Assembly (NCBI RefSeq): GCF_007859635.1
Contig: NZ_CP042306.1
Span: forward strand, 248,001 to 312,000
Reading direction: 5' to 3'
Length of the DNA: 64,000 nucleotides
From: Sphingomonas panacisoli
Lineage (GTDB): Bacteria > Pseudomonadota > Alphaproteobacteria > Sphingomonadales > Sphingomonadaceae
Below, one piece after another: positions 35,602 through 44,729 of this stretch (position 1 is the first letter of the stretch; the number at the start of each line of letters is the position of its first letter). The position numbers and the translations under genes were made by a program. The notes under the pieces are model-generated. The model was not told where the DNA came from. It saw only the letters and a list, made by a program, of their open reading frames with translations, and did not search any database.

Positions 35602-35629
35602 ATGCCTGTTCGATATCGAACACAGGCAT
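35602..35629. repeat. 28-bp inverted repeat after phaC
   Basis: ATGCCTGT (35602-35609) and ACAGGCAT (35622-35629) pair, and the core TGTTCGATATCGAACA (35607-35622) is a perfect 16-bp palindrome. No T run follows, so it is a poor intrinsic terminator. It lies in the 147-base gap before the S41-type gene and could be an operator for it. A half-copy, GTGTTCGATTC, lies about 20 bases upstream. Confidence 0.5.
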
Positions 35630-35720
35630 GATTTCGGGTGCGTATCTAAACGTTGATTACATTCGTTTTCGATCATGGCATAGAACCTGCACCGCACACA
35701 GTGCTTGCCGGGGAGTGGAC

Positions 35721-37410
35721 ATGCACAAAGCTTTCGTAAATGCCGTGATGCTTTCGACTTTATGCTGCGGGTCGTTGCCGTCAGTCGCGATTGCGGCGCC
35801 GATGGGACAAGCGGTGCCGCCGGCACCGGCATCGGCGGCGGCGGTGCCGACATTGACCGCCGAACAATGGCGCGCCGATCTGCGGTTCATGGCCGCCGAA
35901 TTGGAACGGCGGCACGCGAATGTCTTTCATGCCGTCTCGCGACAGGCGTTCACAGCGGCGGTGGCCGATCTGGATGCCCGCATCCCCAGCTTGCAGCGCA
36001 ATGAGATCATCGTCGGGATGATGCGGATCGCGGCGATGGTCGGCGACGGACATACCCGCGTCGATCCGCGCAAGGATCGCAAGATGGCGTTCCCCCTCGC
36101 TGCCGCTCAAACTCTATCTGTTTGACGACGGGCTATTCGTCCGCGCCGCCACCCCGGCGCAAGCGGCGCTGATCGGCGCCGAGGTCGAAGCGATCGGCGG
36201 CGTGCCGGTAGACGAAGCGATCCGCCGCGCGTCCGAACTCGTTTCGCGCGACAATGCCATGGGGCCAAAGCTGATGGCGCCGTTATATCTCGGCATGCCG
36301 GACATCCTGCAGGCGTTAAAGCTGTCGGATCGCCGCGATGCGGCGACGCTGACGCTGCGGAAGGGGAATCGCAAGTGGACGGTCACCGTCGCCGCCGGGG
36401 CGGTCGATCCCCCCTGGCCGGCGGACACCGACATCTCGCTCGTCACGCCCGAGGGCTGGGTCGATGCCCGCACCGGCCCGCAGCCAATCTGGCTCCAGGC
36501 GCCGCTCGAGCTCCACCGCATGGTCGCGCTGCCGCAGAGCAATAGTCTCTACATCCAACTCAACCGGGTGGGCGATCTCGACGGGGAAAGTCTCGACCAG
36601 TTCGGCGCCAAGGTTCTCGCCCAGGCGCGCGCGCAGAAACCCCGCGCCGTCATTCTCGATCTGCGACTGAATCAGGGTGGCAACGGCGATCTCAGGAACG
36701 GGCTCGTCCGCGACCTGATCAAGATCGAGAACGACGATACGCACCTGTTCGTCTTGACCGCGCGCGGCACGTTTTCCGCCAGCCAATTCATCCTCGACGA
36801 CCTCGATCGCCTGAGCGGCGCGGTCTTCATCGGCGAGCCGGCGAGTTCGAAGCCGAATTCCTATGGCGACGCATTCAGGGCGACGCTGCCGAACAGCGGC
36901 ATCAACGTGCGATCGTCGATCTTCTGGTGGCAGACCGGACAGGGTAACGACCCGTGGACGTGGGTGGATGTAGCGGCACCGCTCACATTCGCCGATTACG
37001 CGGCAGGCCGCGACCCGGCACTGGCGACTGCTGTCGGCTATCAGCCGCGGGCATCGTTGCTGGCGCTGATCCGCAAGGCGGTCGAGACAGGGGGCGCCGG
37101 GCAGGTCCGCGGCGTCATGGAAACGTACCGCAACGACCCGGCGAACCGATACGCCAACATCGTGCAGGCCATTTGGGACGCCGCCGAGGCCATCGACGCG
37201 GACAAACGGACCGACCTGGCGTTCGAAGTGTCCGAACAGGGCGTGCGGCTGTTTCCGGCTAGTGCCGATACCTGGTATCTCCACGCGCTACTCGCCGAGG
37301 AGCTTGGACGGAAGGAGGCGGCCGCCACGGCGGCGAAACGCGTCCTGTCGATCGACCCGAGCAATCGCAATGCGGTATCGTTGCTGGAGCGCGTCCAGGC
37401 TCCCTCGTAA
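35721..37410 (+). pseudogene. Secreted S41-type peptidase homologue with a 1-base frameshift
   Basis: The first frame begins at ATG 35721 with a signal peptide (LSTLCCGSLPSVAIAA), a helical domain (LRFMAAELERRHANVFHAVS) and GDGHTRVDP, then reads into a stop at about 36125. The next frame continues without a gap: KLYLFDDGLFVRAATPAQA, a PDZ-like segment, then the S41 core IDLRLNQGGNGD-like LRLNQGGNGDL, TARGTFSASQFI with the serine position and IGEPASSKPNSYGD. The last 100 residues look TPR-like. Five Cs at 36092-36096 where four would keep the frame (562 residues) explain the break. A homopolymer sequencing error is quite possible. Confidence 0.78.
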
Positions 37411-37442
37411 CGGCGGCGGCGACGTGTGGATTGCAATTATGT

Positions 37443-37498
37443 TGCAGTGCACAAAAAACGCTTGACTATCGCGTCCCGATGACTATTTGTGCACTGCA
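37443..37498 (+). promoter_or_regulatory. Inverted-repeat operator and promoter of the phasin gene
   Basis: TGCAGTGCACAAA (37443-37455) and TTTGTGCACTGCA (37486-37498) are exact inverse complements, 30 bases apart. Each arm holds the quasi-palindrome TGCA-N-TGCA. A promoter-like TTGACT (37462-37467) lies between them, with a weak TATTTG 16 bases on. PhaR, the PHA-responsive repressor, binds TGC-rich sites before phasin genes in Paracoccus and relatives, so these arms are likely PhaR sites around the promoter. Confidence 0.65.
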
Positions 37499-37522
37499 GC
37501 AATGACGTTGCGGAGCACGATG

Positions 37523-38206
37523 ATGGCGAGCAAGACCCCCGTTTCGAAGACCCCGGCGCGCAAGCCCGCGGCCAAGAAGCCGGCCGTCGTGAAGGCGTCG
37601 CCGGTCGAGACCGCTCCCGTCGTCGTCGCCGAAGCGCCTGCCGCAGAGCAGCCGGTGTGGCCGGTCGTCGAGACCCCCGCCGCGAAAGCAGTTGTGACCG
37701 CAGTAACCGAAACCATTCCCGCCGCCGTCGCCGAAGCCGCGCCGGCCATCAAAAAGGAAGTGACCAAGATGACCGACACGATCAAGGACGCGGCCGAAAA
37801 GGGCCAGGCCTATTTCACCGACTTCACCGCCAAGGCGAAGGACGCAGCGGCCAAGGGCCAGAAGGCGTTCGAAGACATGAACGAATTCAACAAGGGCAAC
37901 GTCGAAGCGCTCGTCGAATCCGGCAAGATCGCCGCGACCGGCCTGCAGACGCTTGGCCAGGGCTATGCCGACTATGCGCGTAGGCAGTTCGAAGGCACCA
38001 CCGCGGCGTTCAAGAGCTTCGCCGGCGTGAAGTCGCCGACCGAATTCTTCAAGCTGCACTCGGACTTCGTCCGCAGTCAGTTCGATTCGATGGTCGCCGA
38101 GACCTCGAAGAACACCGAAGCCTTCATCAAGCTGGCCGGCGACGTCGCCAAGCCGATCTCGAACCGCGTCGCGGTTGCCGCCGAGAAGCTGAAGGTCGCC
38201 GCGTAA
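37523..38206 (+). CDS. phaP: Phasin family protein (PHA granule coat)
   Basis: 227 residues from the second of two adjacent ATGs, which has GGAG seven bases before it. The first 90 residues are a low-complexity Lys/Ala/Pro region like the histone-like tails of some phasins. The phasin domain proper follows: YFTDFTAKAKDAAAKGQKAFEDMNEFNKGNVEALVESGKIAATGLQTLGQGYADYARRQFE, all amphipathic helix. Phasins coat PHA granules. The gene has a strong inverted-repeat operator before it and a strong terminator after it, so it is a single-gene unit under PHA control. Confidence 0.92.
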   Translation: MASKTPVSKTPARKPAAKKPAVVKASPVETAPVVVAEAPAAEQPVWPVVETPAAKAVVTAVTETIPAAVAEAAPAIKKEVTKMTDTIKDAAEKGQAYFTDFTAKAKDAAAKGQKAFEDMNEFNKGNVEALVESGKIAATGLQTLGQGYADYARRQFEGTTAAFKSFAGVKSPTEFFKLHSDFVRSQFDSMVAETSKNTEAFIKLAGDVAKPISNRVAVAAEKLKVAA

Positions 38207-38237
38207 GCGATACCTTCGCCGCAAGGCTGAGAAATCG

Positions 38238-38272
38238 GGGCGGCCGCCGGGCAACCGGCGGCCGCCCTTTTT
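38238..38272 (+). terminator. Rho-independent terminator of the phasin gene
   Basis: A 13-base GC stem (GGGCGGCCGCCGG with CCGGCGGCCGCCC) around a GCAA loop, followed directly by TTTTT, 30 bases after the phasin stop. Confidence 0.93.
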
Positions 38273-38357
38273 CGTGCCCTCAACAAAAAACAATCGTCGT
38301 TGACGGTTCCAACCCGTGTGCTAATCACTTAACACAGCTTGACGAGGACGAGCTTCC

Positions 38358-38373
38358 GACTACAGATGTAGTC
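38358..38373 (+). promoter_or_regulatory. BlaI/CopY-type operator before TonB receptor
   Basis: GACTACA-GA-TGTAGTC is a perfect 7+7 palindrome with a two-base centre. It matches the TACA-N2-TGTA core read by the BlaI/MecI/CopY repressor family, including its flanking GACT/AGTC. It lies 38 bases before the TonB receptor start. No blaI or M56 (blaR1-like) gene is in the window, so the regulator would be encoded elsewhere. Confidence 0.55.
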
Positions 38374-38410
38374 ACAAACGCGTGGTCACGCGCGTGGGGA
38401 GGGTTCGTTG

Positions 38411-40525
38411 ATGTCGCGTCGGGTTGTTTTCGGATTGCGTACAGCATTGCTCGCAGGGGTCGCCTTGGCCAGCCCGTCGCTTGCCAGTGCGCAAGCCACC
38501 CCCACGACGTCGTCCGATCCCGCAGTCGCGCCCGCGCCCCAGCCGGTGTCGGATGCCTCCGCCAAGCGCGTTTATCTGCCTGCCGATTTCGCGCGGTTCG
38601 CGCCGCAGACCGCGTACGACATGCTGACCCAGGTGCCGGGTTTCACGATCAAGATCGCCGACGTGCTCGAGCGCGGGCTCGGCCAGGCGTCGGAGAACGT
38701 GCTGATCAACGGTGAGCGGATCGCCAACAAATCGGGCGGCGCGGTCGATGAACTGAAGAAGGTGCCTGCCGCCAACGTCCAACGGATCGAACTCGTCGAC
38801 GCTGCCAGTCTGGGGATTGCCGGGCTCGCCGGCCAGGTCGCCAACGTCATCGTCACGGCGAGCGGCGGCAAGGGTCAGTTCGAATGGACCCCCGATTTCC
38901 GCGCCCATTTCGCGCGGCTCAACCCGTTCAGTGGATCGGTCAGCTATTCGGGTAAGATCGATTGGCTCGACTATACGTTATCGGCGGAGGACCAGACCGG
39001 GCGCGGCGGGTTCGGCGGCCCGGTGGTGATCACCGACAGCCTCGGCGCGTTGACCGAACGGCGATACCAGATCTTCCACGCCGAAGACGAGGTGGTCACG
39101 TTCAAAGCCAAATTCGCTTTTCGAGGCCCCGGTTCGGCCAAGGGCAATTTGACGCTGTCGGGCACGCCGTATTGGGGACGTCAGTATAACGGCGACACGC
39201 GCGATCGGGTCGACGGGGACGACCGCAGTCGAATCATCCGCAACCGGGTCAACGGCTTTCTCTACGACGTCAGCGGGGACTATGATTTCCGGCTCGGCCC
39301 CGGCCGGCTCAAGTTGATCGGCGTCCGGCACCTCGATCACGAACCGCTCTTTCAGAAGCAGATCACGACGTTCGACAGCGGAGCGCCCGCCACGGGGACG
39401 CTGTTCGGGCGCATTTCGTATATCGGCGAGACCGTGGGTCGCGCCGAATATTCGTGGAAGACCGGCAAGAACGCCTGGCAGCTGTCGTTCGAGCGCGCCT
39501 ACAACTCGCTCGACCAGCGCGGTTCGTTGGCCTCGCTATCGACCGCCGGCGTGTTTGAGCCGATTCCGTTTCCCGGCGGATCGGGCAAGGTCGAGGAAAC
39601 GCGGTACGAAGGTACCGCGACGTTCAGCCGCCCGCTCGGCCCCAAGCTCGATCTTCAAGTCGTGCTCGGCGCCGAATCGAGCACGCTCACGCGCGTCGAC
39701 GGCAACCTCGCGCCGCGCAAATTCTTCCGGCCCAAGGGCAGCATCTCGCTCGGCTGGCGACCATCGGCGGGTTGGGATGCCAGCCTGAAGTTGCGCCGCC
39801 GTGTCGGGCAGATCAGCTTCTACGACTTCCTGTCGCAACCCAACCTCAACCAGGATCGGCAGAATGCCGGGAATCCCGACCTCGTCCCGCCGCAAAGCTG
39901 GGAGTTGGAGGGCGAAATCGGGCGCGAACTCGGTCCTTGGGGCAAGACCCGGCTGCGCGCCTATGCACACCGCATCACCGACATCATCGACATCGTCCCG
40001 ATCGGCGCCAGCGACGAAGGCGTGGGCAATCTACCGCAGGCAACGCGCTACGGGATCGTCAGTACCAGCACGTTGCAGTTCGACCCGATCGGCTGGCGCG
40101 GTGCCAAGCTGGACGCGACGATCGGTACGGAGCGCACCCGCGTCCGCGATCCGCTGACCGGCGTCGAACGATCGATCAGCGGCAATCACGATGCGTGGAT
40201 CGACTTCGCGTTCAGGCAGGACGTCCCGCGCAGCCGCTTCGCCTGGGGCGCAGAGGCGTCGTACGACCATTTCAACAAGTCCTATTACCCGACCCAGGTT
40301 CAACGCGCCTGGGAGGGGCCGTGGTGGATCAGCAGCTTCGTCGAGCGCAAGGGCCTGGCGGGAATGACCGTACGGCTGACGGTACTGAACTTGCTGAACG
40401 CGCGGCATCGGCTCGACCGCTTCGCCTATACCGGGTTCCGGACGACCTCGCCGCTGTCGTTCCGCGAGCAGCACAACCAATTGATCGGGCCGATCTTCGC
40501 TTTGTCGGTGCGCGGCAACTTCTAG
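38411..40525 (+). CDS. TonB-dependent outer-membrane receptor
   Basis: 704 residues. A signal peptide ends near SLASA-QA. The plug domain is recognised by AYDMLTQVPGFTIKIADVLERG, NVLINGERIANKSGGAVDELKKVPAANVQRIELVDAAS and QVANVIV. A long beta-barrel of alternating polar/aromatic strands follows and ends in ALSVRGNF, with the terminal phenylalanine required for outer-membrane insertion. These receptors import chelates, sugars or peptides with TonB energy. The substrate is unknown: no utilisation genes adjoin. The BlaI/CopY-type operator upstream suggests repression. Confidence 0.92.
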   Translation: MSRRVVFGLRTALLAGVALASPSLASAQATPTTSSDPAVAPAPQPVSDASAKRVYLPADFARFAPQTAYDMLTQVPGFTIKIADVLERGLGQASENVLINGERIANKSGGAVDELKKVPAANVQRIELVDAASLGIAGLAGQVANVIVTASGGKGQFEWTPDFRAHFARLNPFSGSVSYSGKIDWLDYTLSAEDQTGRGGFGGPVVITDSLGALTERRYQIFHAEDEVVTFKAKFAFRGPGSAKGNLTLSGTPYWGRQYNGDTRDRVDGDDRSRIIRNRVNGFLYDVSGDYDFRLGPGRLKLIGVRHLDHEPLFQKQITTFDSGAPATGTLFGRISYIGETVGRAEYSWKTGKNAWQLSFERAYNSLDQRGSLASLSTAGVFEPIPFPGGSGKVEETRYEGTATFSRPLGPKLDLQVVLGAESSTLTRVDGNLAPRKFFRPKGSISLGWRPSAGWDASLKLRRRVGQISFYDFLSQPNLNQDRQNAGNPDLVPPQSWELEGEIGRELGPWGKTRLRAYAHRITDIIDIVPIGASDEGVGNLPQATRYGIVSTSTLQFDPIGWRGAKLDATIGTERTRVRDPLTGVERSISGNHDAWIDFAFRQDVPRSRFAWGAEASYDHFNKSYYPTQVQRAWEGPWWISSFVERKGLAGMTVRLTVLNLLNARHRLDRFAYTGFRTTSPLSFREQHNQLIGPIFALSVRGNF

Positions 40526-40623
40526 ATCGAGGGTCGCATCGACCTACGTACCCGAAAAGCGGGGTTAATGCGGCGGTCACCCCTTGCCCTTGACGGCCGC
40601 AATGCCATATTTCCGCATCCGTC

Positions 40624-40980
40624 ATGCACGACTTTTCGACCATCAATATGGCTCTGCCGCCCGAACGGCCCGGTGACGACGAAGGCACCGGTGTCGGCGT
40701 TGCGACGCGCACGCGCACCAAGACCAAGCAGCCGACGCCATACCGCGTGCTGATGCTCAACGACGACTACACGCCGATGGAATTCGTCGTCCTGTGCCTT
40801 CAGCAATTCTTCCGCATGTCGGTGGAGGAGGCGACGCGGGTGATGTTCCACGTCCACCAGAAGGGCGTGGGCGTGTGCGGTGTGTTCACCTACGAAGTGG
40901 CGGAGACCAAGGTCAGCCAGGTGATGGACTTCGCCCGACAGAACCAGCATCCGCTGCAGTGTACTCTCGAGAAAGCGTGA
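40624..40980 (+). CDS. clpS: ATP-dependent Clp protease adaptor ClpS
   Basis: 118 residues. ClpS delivers N-end rule substrates to ClpAP. Core motifs are [46 protein letters not shown] and [10 protein letters not shown] at the end. The N-terminal 40 residues are a flexible, charged tail ([22 protein letters not shown]) as usual. clpA is commonly next to it, but here the downstream neighbour is a convergent MAPEG gene, so clpA must be elsewhere. Confidence 0.97.
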   Translation: MHDFSTINMALPPERPGDDEGTGVGVATRTRTKTKQPTPYRVLMLNDDYTPMEFVVLCLQQFFRMSVEEATRVMFHVHQKGVGVCGVFTYEVAETKVSQVMDFARQNQHPLQCTLEKA

Positions 40981-40987
40981 CCGAGGC

Positions 40988-41389
40988 TCAGGCGCTTACC
41001 GCCATCGTATAGACGATCTTCCCCAACGCACCGAGCAAGAGCACCAGCGTCGTCAGCGCCTGGATCAGGAACCCGGTGCTGCGCTTGGACGGGTCGGCCA
41101 TGTAGCCGCTCGAATAGAGCAAACGCCCGACGATCCAGACGACGCCCAGCCCCGCCGCGACCTTCTGGTTCCAGTAGATCGCGAAGAGCCACAGCGCCGT
41201 CAGGAATATCGGCAGCCATTCCAGTGTGTTGATGTGGACGCGGACCGCGCGCTCGAGCACCGGATGCCCGGTCATCGCGGGCGCCTCGATGCCCGATGTG
41301 CCGCGTGCCTTGGCGACCTGCAGGCCCAATCCGATATAGACCAGCAATGCGACGATCGTGACGATCGCGGTCCAGCTATACTGCATCAT
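40988..41389 (-). CDS. MAPEG family membrane protein
   Basis: 133 residues and four hydrophobic segments. The MAPEG pattern is seen as HPVLERAVRVHINTLEWLPIFLTALWLFAIYWNQ, then VWIVGRLLYSSGYMADPSKR. MAPEG proteins in eukaryotes are membrane glutathione transferases and eicosanoid enzymes; bacterial members may handle glutathione adducts. Convergent with clpS and divergent from the second SleB gene. Confidence 0.9.
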   Translation of the reverse strand: MMQYSWTAIVTIVALLVYIGLGLQVAKARGTSGIEAPAMTGHPVLERAVRVHINTLEWLPIFLTALWLFAIYWNQKVAAGLGVVWIVGRLLYSSGYMADPSKRSTGFLIQALTTLVLLLGALGKIVYTMAVSA

Positions 41390-41466
41390 GACGTTCCTCC
41401 CCGGTTGGCGCGCGTGCGCTCTTGGAAGAGTATGTCATGGCGGCGGCGGCGCGCGCAAATCTTGCC

Positions 41467-41474
41467 TTAACCAT
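41467..41474 (+). promoter_or_regulatory. CtrA-like half-site TTAACCAT
   Basis: TTAACCAT matches the extended CtrA half-site reported in Caulobacter and related genera. It lies about 100 bases upstream of the second SleB-family hydrolase in the 183-base divergent gap with the MAPEG gene. Support is statistical only. Confidence 0.35.
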
Positions 41475-41572
41475 CAATCGTTTCGCCTCGGGACACGGCG
41501 AAAATCGGCGGCGATCCGTTAGGGTTTTTGCGCTAGGCGCTCACGCGCCGGACGGGTCCGGCTGGGGCAGTG

Positions 41573-42652
41573 ATGACCAACTGGCGCACATCGACGATCC
41601 GGAACAGCCGCGCGGCGTTGTTCGCATTACTGATCGGGCTGCCCGTGCTCGCCGTCTCGGCCAAGGCAGCGGTGGTTGCGTATTATTCGCCGCCCGTCGC
41701 CGCGCCCGCGCCGCCGCTCCCACCGATCGGGTACGAGAGCGAGGATCATTTCCCGGGCGCCGCCGCGTTGTACGTCGCCGAAGAGGATGCCGCGCCGACC
41801 ACCGGTACGACCGGTACGATCGACATCAGCGCACTCGCGATCCCGACCAACGCCGTGCTGACCCCCGACCTCGACGGTACCGTGAAGCCGGCGCAGCCCT
41901 TCTCGATGGCGGGTGCCAGCGCGCTCGACCGCGGGCGGGCGCTCGATTGCCTGTCGACCGCGATCTATTACGAGGCGGCCTCGGAAAGCGACGACGGCCA
42001 GCGCGCCGTCGCGCAGGTCATCCTCAACCGCGTGCGGCACCCGGCCTTCCCCAGCACCGTGTGCGGCGTGATCTATCAAGGCTCCGAACGCGCGACCGGT
42101 TGCCAGTTCAGCTATGCCTGCGACGGCGCGATGGCGCGACCGCGGTCAGCTGCCGGCATGGCACGCGCGACGCGGATCGCGGCGGCGGCGCTCAACGGCT
42201 ATGTGATGGGCGCGGTCGGGCTCGCGACGCATTACCATACCTATGCCGTCACCCCGGCGTGGAACCGCGCGCTGGTGATGACCGATGCTATCGGGGCGCA
42301 CTTCTTCCACCGCTGGAAGGGCTATTGGGGCACCGCGGCGGCGTTCAGCAACGCGCGCTACCGCGGCGGCGAGCCGATGCCCGGCCCGTATCGCAAGATC
42401 GATCCGACGTTACCGCTGATACCTCCCACCAGTTTCGCGACCGGCACGACGCCGCTGATCCCTGGCGCTGCGCCGGTCGCGAAAACCGAGGTCTCGGCGA
42501 TCCAGCCGAAATATCAGGACGTCAGCGTGGCGAAGATCGACAACCTGCCCGGCGACTCGCAGATCCTCGACCGCTGGAAGGATTCTCGGGAAAGCCCCTG
42601 CGCTAGGCAGCAAAAAGGGGCCGGTGGACCGGCCCCTTCTCGCATCGTCTAA
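41573..42652 (+). CDS. Cell wall hydrolase, SleB family
   Basis: 359 residues. An N-terminal signal-anchor (ALFALLIGLPVLAVSAKA) and a long Pro/Ala/Thr linker precede the SleB domain at residues 120-245: ALDCLSTAIYYEAASESDDGQRAVAQVILNRVRHPAFPSTVCGVIYQGSERATGCQFSYACDG, then ATHYHTY and AHFFHRWKGYW. It is about as similar to the 18-kb enzyme as expected of paralogues and has no lipobox. The C-terminal linker is again low complexity. The last dozen codons run through the hairpin of a terminator that serves the opposite strand, so the true function of the tail is doubtful. Confidence 0.9.
   Translation: MTNWRTSTIRNSRAALFALLIGLPVLAVSAKAAVVAYYSPPVAAPAPPLPPIGYESEDHFPGAAALYVAEEDAAPTTGTTGTIDISALAIPTNAVLTPDLDGTVKPAQPFSMAGASALDRGRALDCLSTAIYYEAASESDDGQRAVAQVILNRVRHPAFPSTVCGVIYQGSERATGCQFSYACDGAMARPRSAAGMARATRIAAAALNGYVMGAVGLATHYHTYAVTPAWNRALVMTDAIGAHFFHRWKGYWGTAAAFSNARYRGGEPMPGPYRKIDPTLPLIPPTSFATGTTPLIPGAAPVAKTEVSAIQPKYQDVSVAKIDNLPGDSQILDRWKDSRESPCARQQKGAGGPAPSRIV
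42612..42638 (-). terminator. Terminator of the small exported gene, inside SleB 3' end
   Basis: On the minus strand: GGGGCCGGTCCACCGGCCCC hairpin followed by TTTTT, 18 bases after the stop of the small exported gene. The same bases code for the last residues of the convergent SleB protein. Confidence 0.85.
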
Positions 42653-42655
42653 CGA

Positions 42656-42985
42656 TTACCAGCGATGCTGGCGGTCGTGCTTTTCGAACTTCACCTGCGC
42701 GCTGATCGCGTCGTAGCGGCGGTCGAGGTCGGCGCGCTCGCGCATGTCGATGCGGCCGCCCGACCGGGCGTAGCGATATTCGAGCCCGACGACGTCGCGC
42801 AGCTGGCTCTTCAGCTGGAACGCCTCGCGGCGGTCGAGAGCGCCCGAACGCACACCCTGATCGATCCGCTGGCTCAGGTTCGCCTGGCGCTGCGAAATAC
42901 TGGTCCACGGCGCCGCGCTGGCGACCGAGGGGAGGGTGGCGGCGGCCATGCCCAGGCCCGCCAGTATAACAGTCAGCTTCTTCAT
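42656..42985 (-). CDS. Small exported protein, helical, unknown function
   Basis: 109 residues. A signal peptide ([21 protein letters not shown]) is cleaved near residue 25. The mature protein is short, charged and helical ([65 protein letters not shown]). This heptad-like helix with its R/D/Q-rich pattern is frequently seen in small periplasmic proteins of sphingomonads, but I know no function. It has its own terminator and lies divergent from pccB, 155 bases away. Confidence 0.78.
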   Translation of the reverse strand: MKKLTVILAGLGMAAATLPSVASAAPWTSISQRQANLSQRIDQGVRSGALDRREAFQLKSQLRDVVGLEYRYARSGGRIDMRERADLDRRYDAISAQVKFEKHDRQHRW

Positions 42986-43140
42986 GGTCCGTACTCCTTG
43001 TGGCGACCGATACGTCCGGTCGAGGAGCAATCTGGGATCGACGTGTCGCCGATCTGTGTCGCCGGTCGTGCCAATATGTCGCAACCGGTCGCCAGGCTGA
43101 GAGTTGCGTTCATCTTCGAAAAGGCCAAAAAGCCCGTTCC

Positions 43141-44667
43141 ATGTCATCGACCATCGCAGAACTCGCCCGTCGCCGCGAAGCCGCCAAGCTGGGCGGCGGC
43201 GAAAAACGCATCGCCGCGCAACACGCCAAGGGGAAGCTGACCGCGCGCGAGCGGCTCAGCGTCTTGCTCGACGAAGGATCGTTCGAGGAACTCGACATGT
43301 TCGTCGAGCATAACTGCGTCGATTTCGGAATGCAGGACACGGTCATTCCCGGCGACGGCGTGGTCACCGGAACCGGCACGATCAACGGCCGGCTGGTCTG
43401 CGTGTTCAGCCAGGATTTCACCGTGTTCGGCGGATCGCTGTCCGAGCGCCATGCGCAGAAGATCTGCAAGGTCATGGACCTGGCGATGAAGATCGGGGCG
43501 CCGGTCATCGGCTTGAACGACTCCGGCGGCGCGCGCATCCAGGAAGGCGTCGCGTCGCTCGGCGGCTATGCCGAAGTGTTTCAGCGCAACGTGCTGGCAT
43601 CGGGCGTCGTGCCGCAAATCAGCCTGATCATGGGGCCGTGCGCGGGCGGCGCGGTGTATTCGCCGGCGATGACCGACTTCATCTTCATGGTGAAGGATTC
43701 GAGCTACATGTTCGTCACGGGTCCCGACGTGGTGAAAACGGTGACCAATGAGGTCGTGACGCAAGAGGCTCTGGGCGGCGCGGTCACGCACACGACCAAG
43801 ACGAGCGTCGCCGACAATGCCTTCAACGACGATATCGAAGCGCTGCTCGCCGCGCGCGACTTCGTCGATTTTCTGCCGGCATCGAACCGCGAATCGGTGC
43901 CCGAGCGCCCGACCGCGGATCCGTGGGATCGCATCGAGAACAGCCTCGACACGCTGATCCCGGCATCGGCGAACCAGCCATACGACATGCACGAGCTGAT
44001 TCGGAAGACGGTAGACGAAGGCGATTTCTTCGAAGTGCAACCGGGCCATGCCGGCAACATCATCGTCGGCTTCGGGCGGATCGAGGGCAGGACGGTCGGC
44101 GTGGTCGCGAACCAGCCGATGGTGCTGGCCGGGGTGCTCGACATCAACTCCTCGAAAAAGGCCGCGCGCTTCGTCCGCTTCTGCGACGCGTTCGAGATTC
44201 CGATCGTGACCTTCGTCGATGTCCCCGGCTTCCTGCCCGGCACCGCGCAGGAGCATAACGGCATCATCAAACACGGCGCGAAGCTGCTATTCGCTTACGC
44301 CGAAGCGACGGTTCCCAAGATTACCGTCATCACCCGCAAGGCCTATGGCGGGGCGTATGACGTCATGGCGTCGAAGCATCTGCGCGGCGACTTGAACTAT
44401 GCCTGGCCGACCGCCGAGATCGCGGTGATGGGCGCGAAGGGCGCGGTCGAGATTATCTTCCGTGGGCGTACGCCCGAGGAAATCGCCGAACGAACCGCCG
44501 AGTACGAAGCCCGCTTCGCCAACCCGTTCGTGGCGGCGAGCAAGGGCTTCATCGACGAGGTGATCCAACCGCACTCGACTCGCCGCCGCATCGCGTTGGG
44601 CCTGCGCAAGCTACGCGGTAAGCAACTCGAGAATCCGTGGAAGAAGCACGACAATATCCCGCTGTGA
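43141..44667 (+). CDS. pccB: Propionyl-CoA carboxylase, carboxyltransferase (beta) subunit
   Basis: 508 residues; human and bacterial PccB are about 510-540. It transfers carboxyl from biotin to propionyl-CoA, giving (S)-methylmalonyl-CoA. Visible are the two crotonase-like halves: the acyl-CoA site [24 protein letters not shown] and [21 protein letters not shown] in the first, and [42 protein letters not shown] and [20 protein letters not shown] in the second. The start is ATG; a longer frame upstream is not supported. It opens the 10-kb propionate cluster, whose biotin-carrying partner is pccA at 50.4 kb. Confidence 0.95.
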   Translation: MSSTIAELARRREAAKLGGGEKRIAAQHAKGKLTARERLSVLLDEGSFEELDMFVEHNCVDFGMQDTVIPGDGVVTGTGTINGRLVCVFSQDFTVFGGSLSERHAQKICKVMDLAMKIGAPVIGLNDSGGARIQEGVASLGGYAEVFQRNVLASGVVPQISLIMGPCAGGAVYSPAMTDFIFMVKDSSYMFVTGPDVVKTVTNEVVTQEALGGAVTHTTKTSVADNAFNDDIEALLAARDFVDFLPASNRESVPERPTADPWDRIENSLDTLIPASANQPYDMHELIRKTVDEGDFFEVQPGHAGNIIVGFGRIEGRTVGVVANQPMVLAGVLDINSSKKAARFVRFCDAFEIPIVTFVDVPGFLPGTAQEHNGIIKHGAKLLFAYAEATVPKITVITRKAYGGAYDVMASKHLRGDLNYAWPTAEIAVMGAKGAVEIIFRGRTPEEIAERTAEYEARFANPFVAASKGFIDEVIQPHSTRRRIALGLRKLRGKQLENPWKKHDNIPL

Positions 44668-44729
44668 CGAACTTTGCCGGCGCGCGTTGACCGGCTAGAA
44701 CACCGATACTCCAACCCGAAAGGTCGGCC

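Noticed and set aside
41422..42606. 394-residue plus-strand frame overlapping the second SleB gene
   Set aside because: Frame-shifted shadow rich in Arg/Ala. The SleB motifs are in the other frame, with a normal leader.
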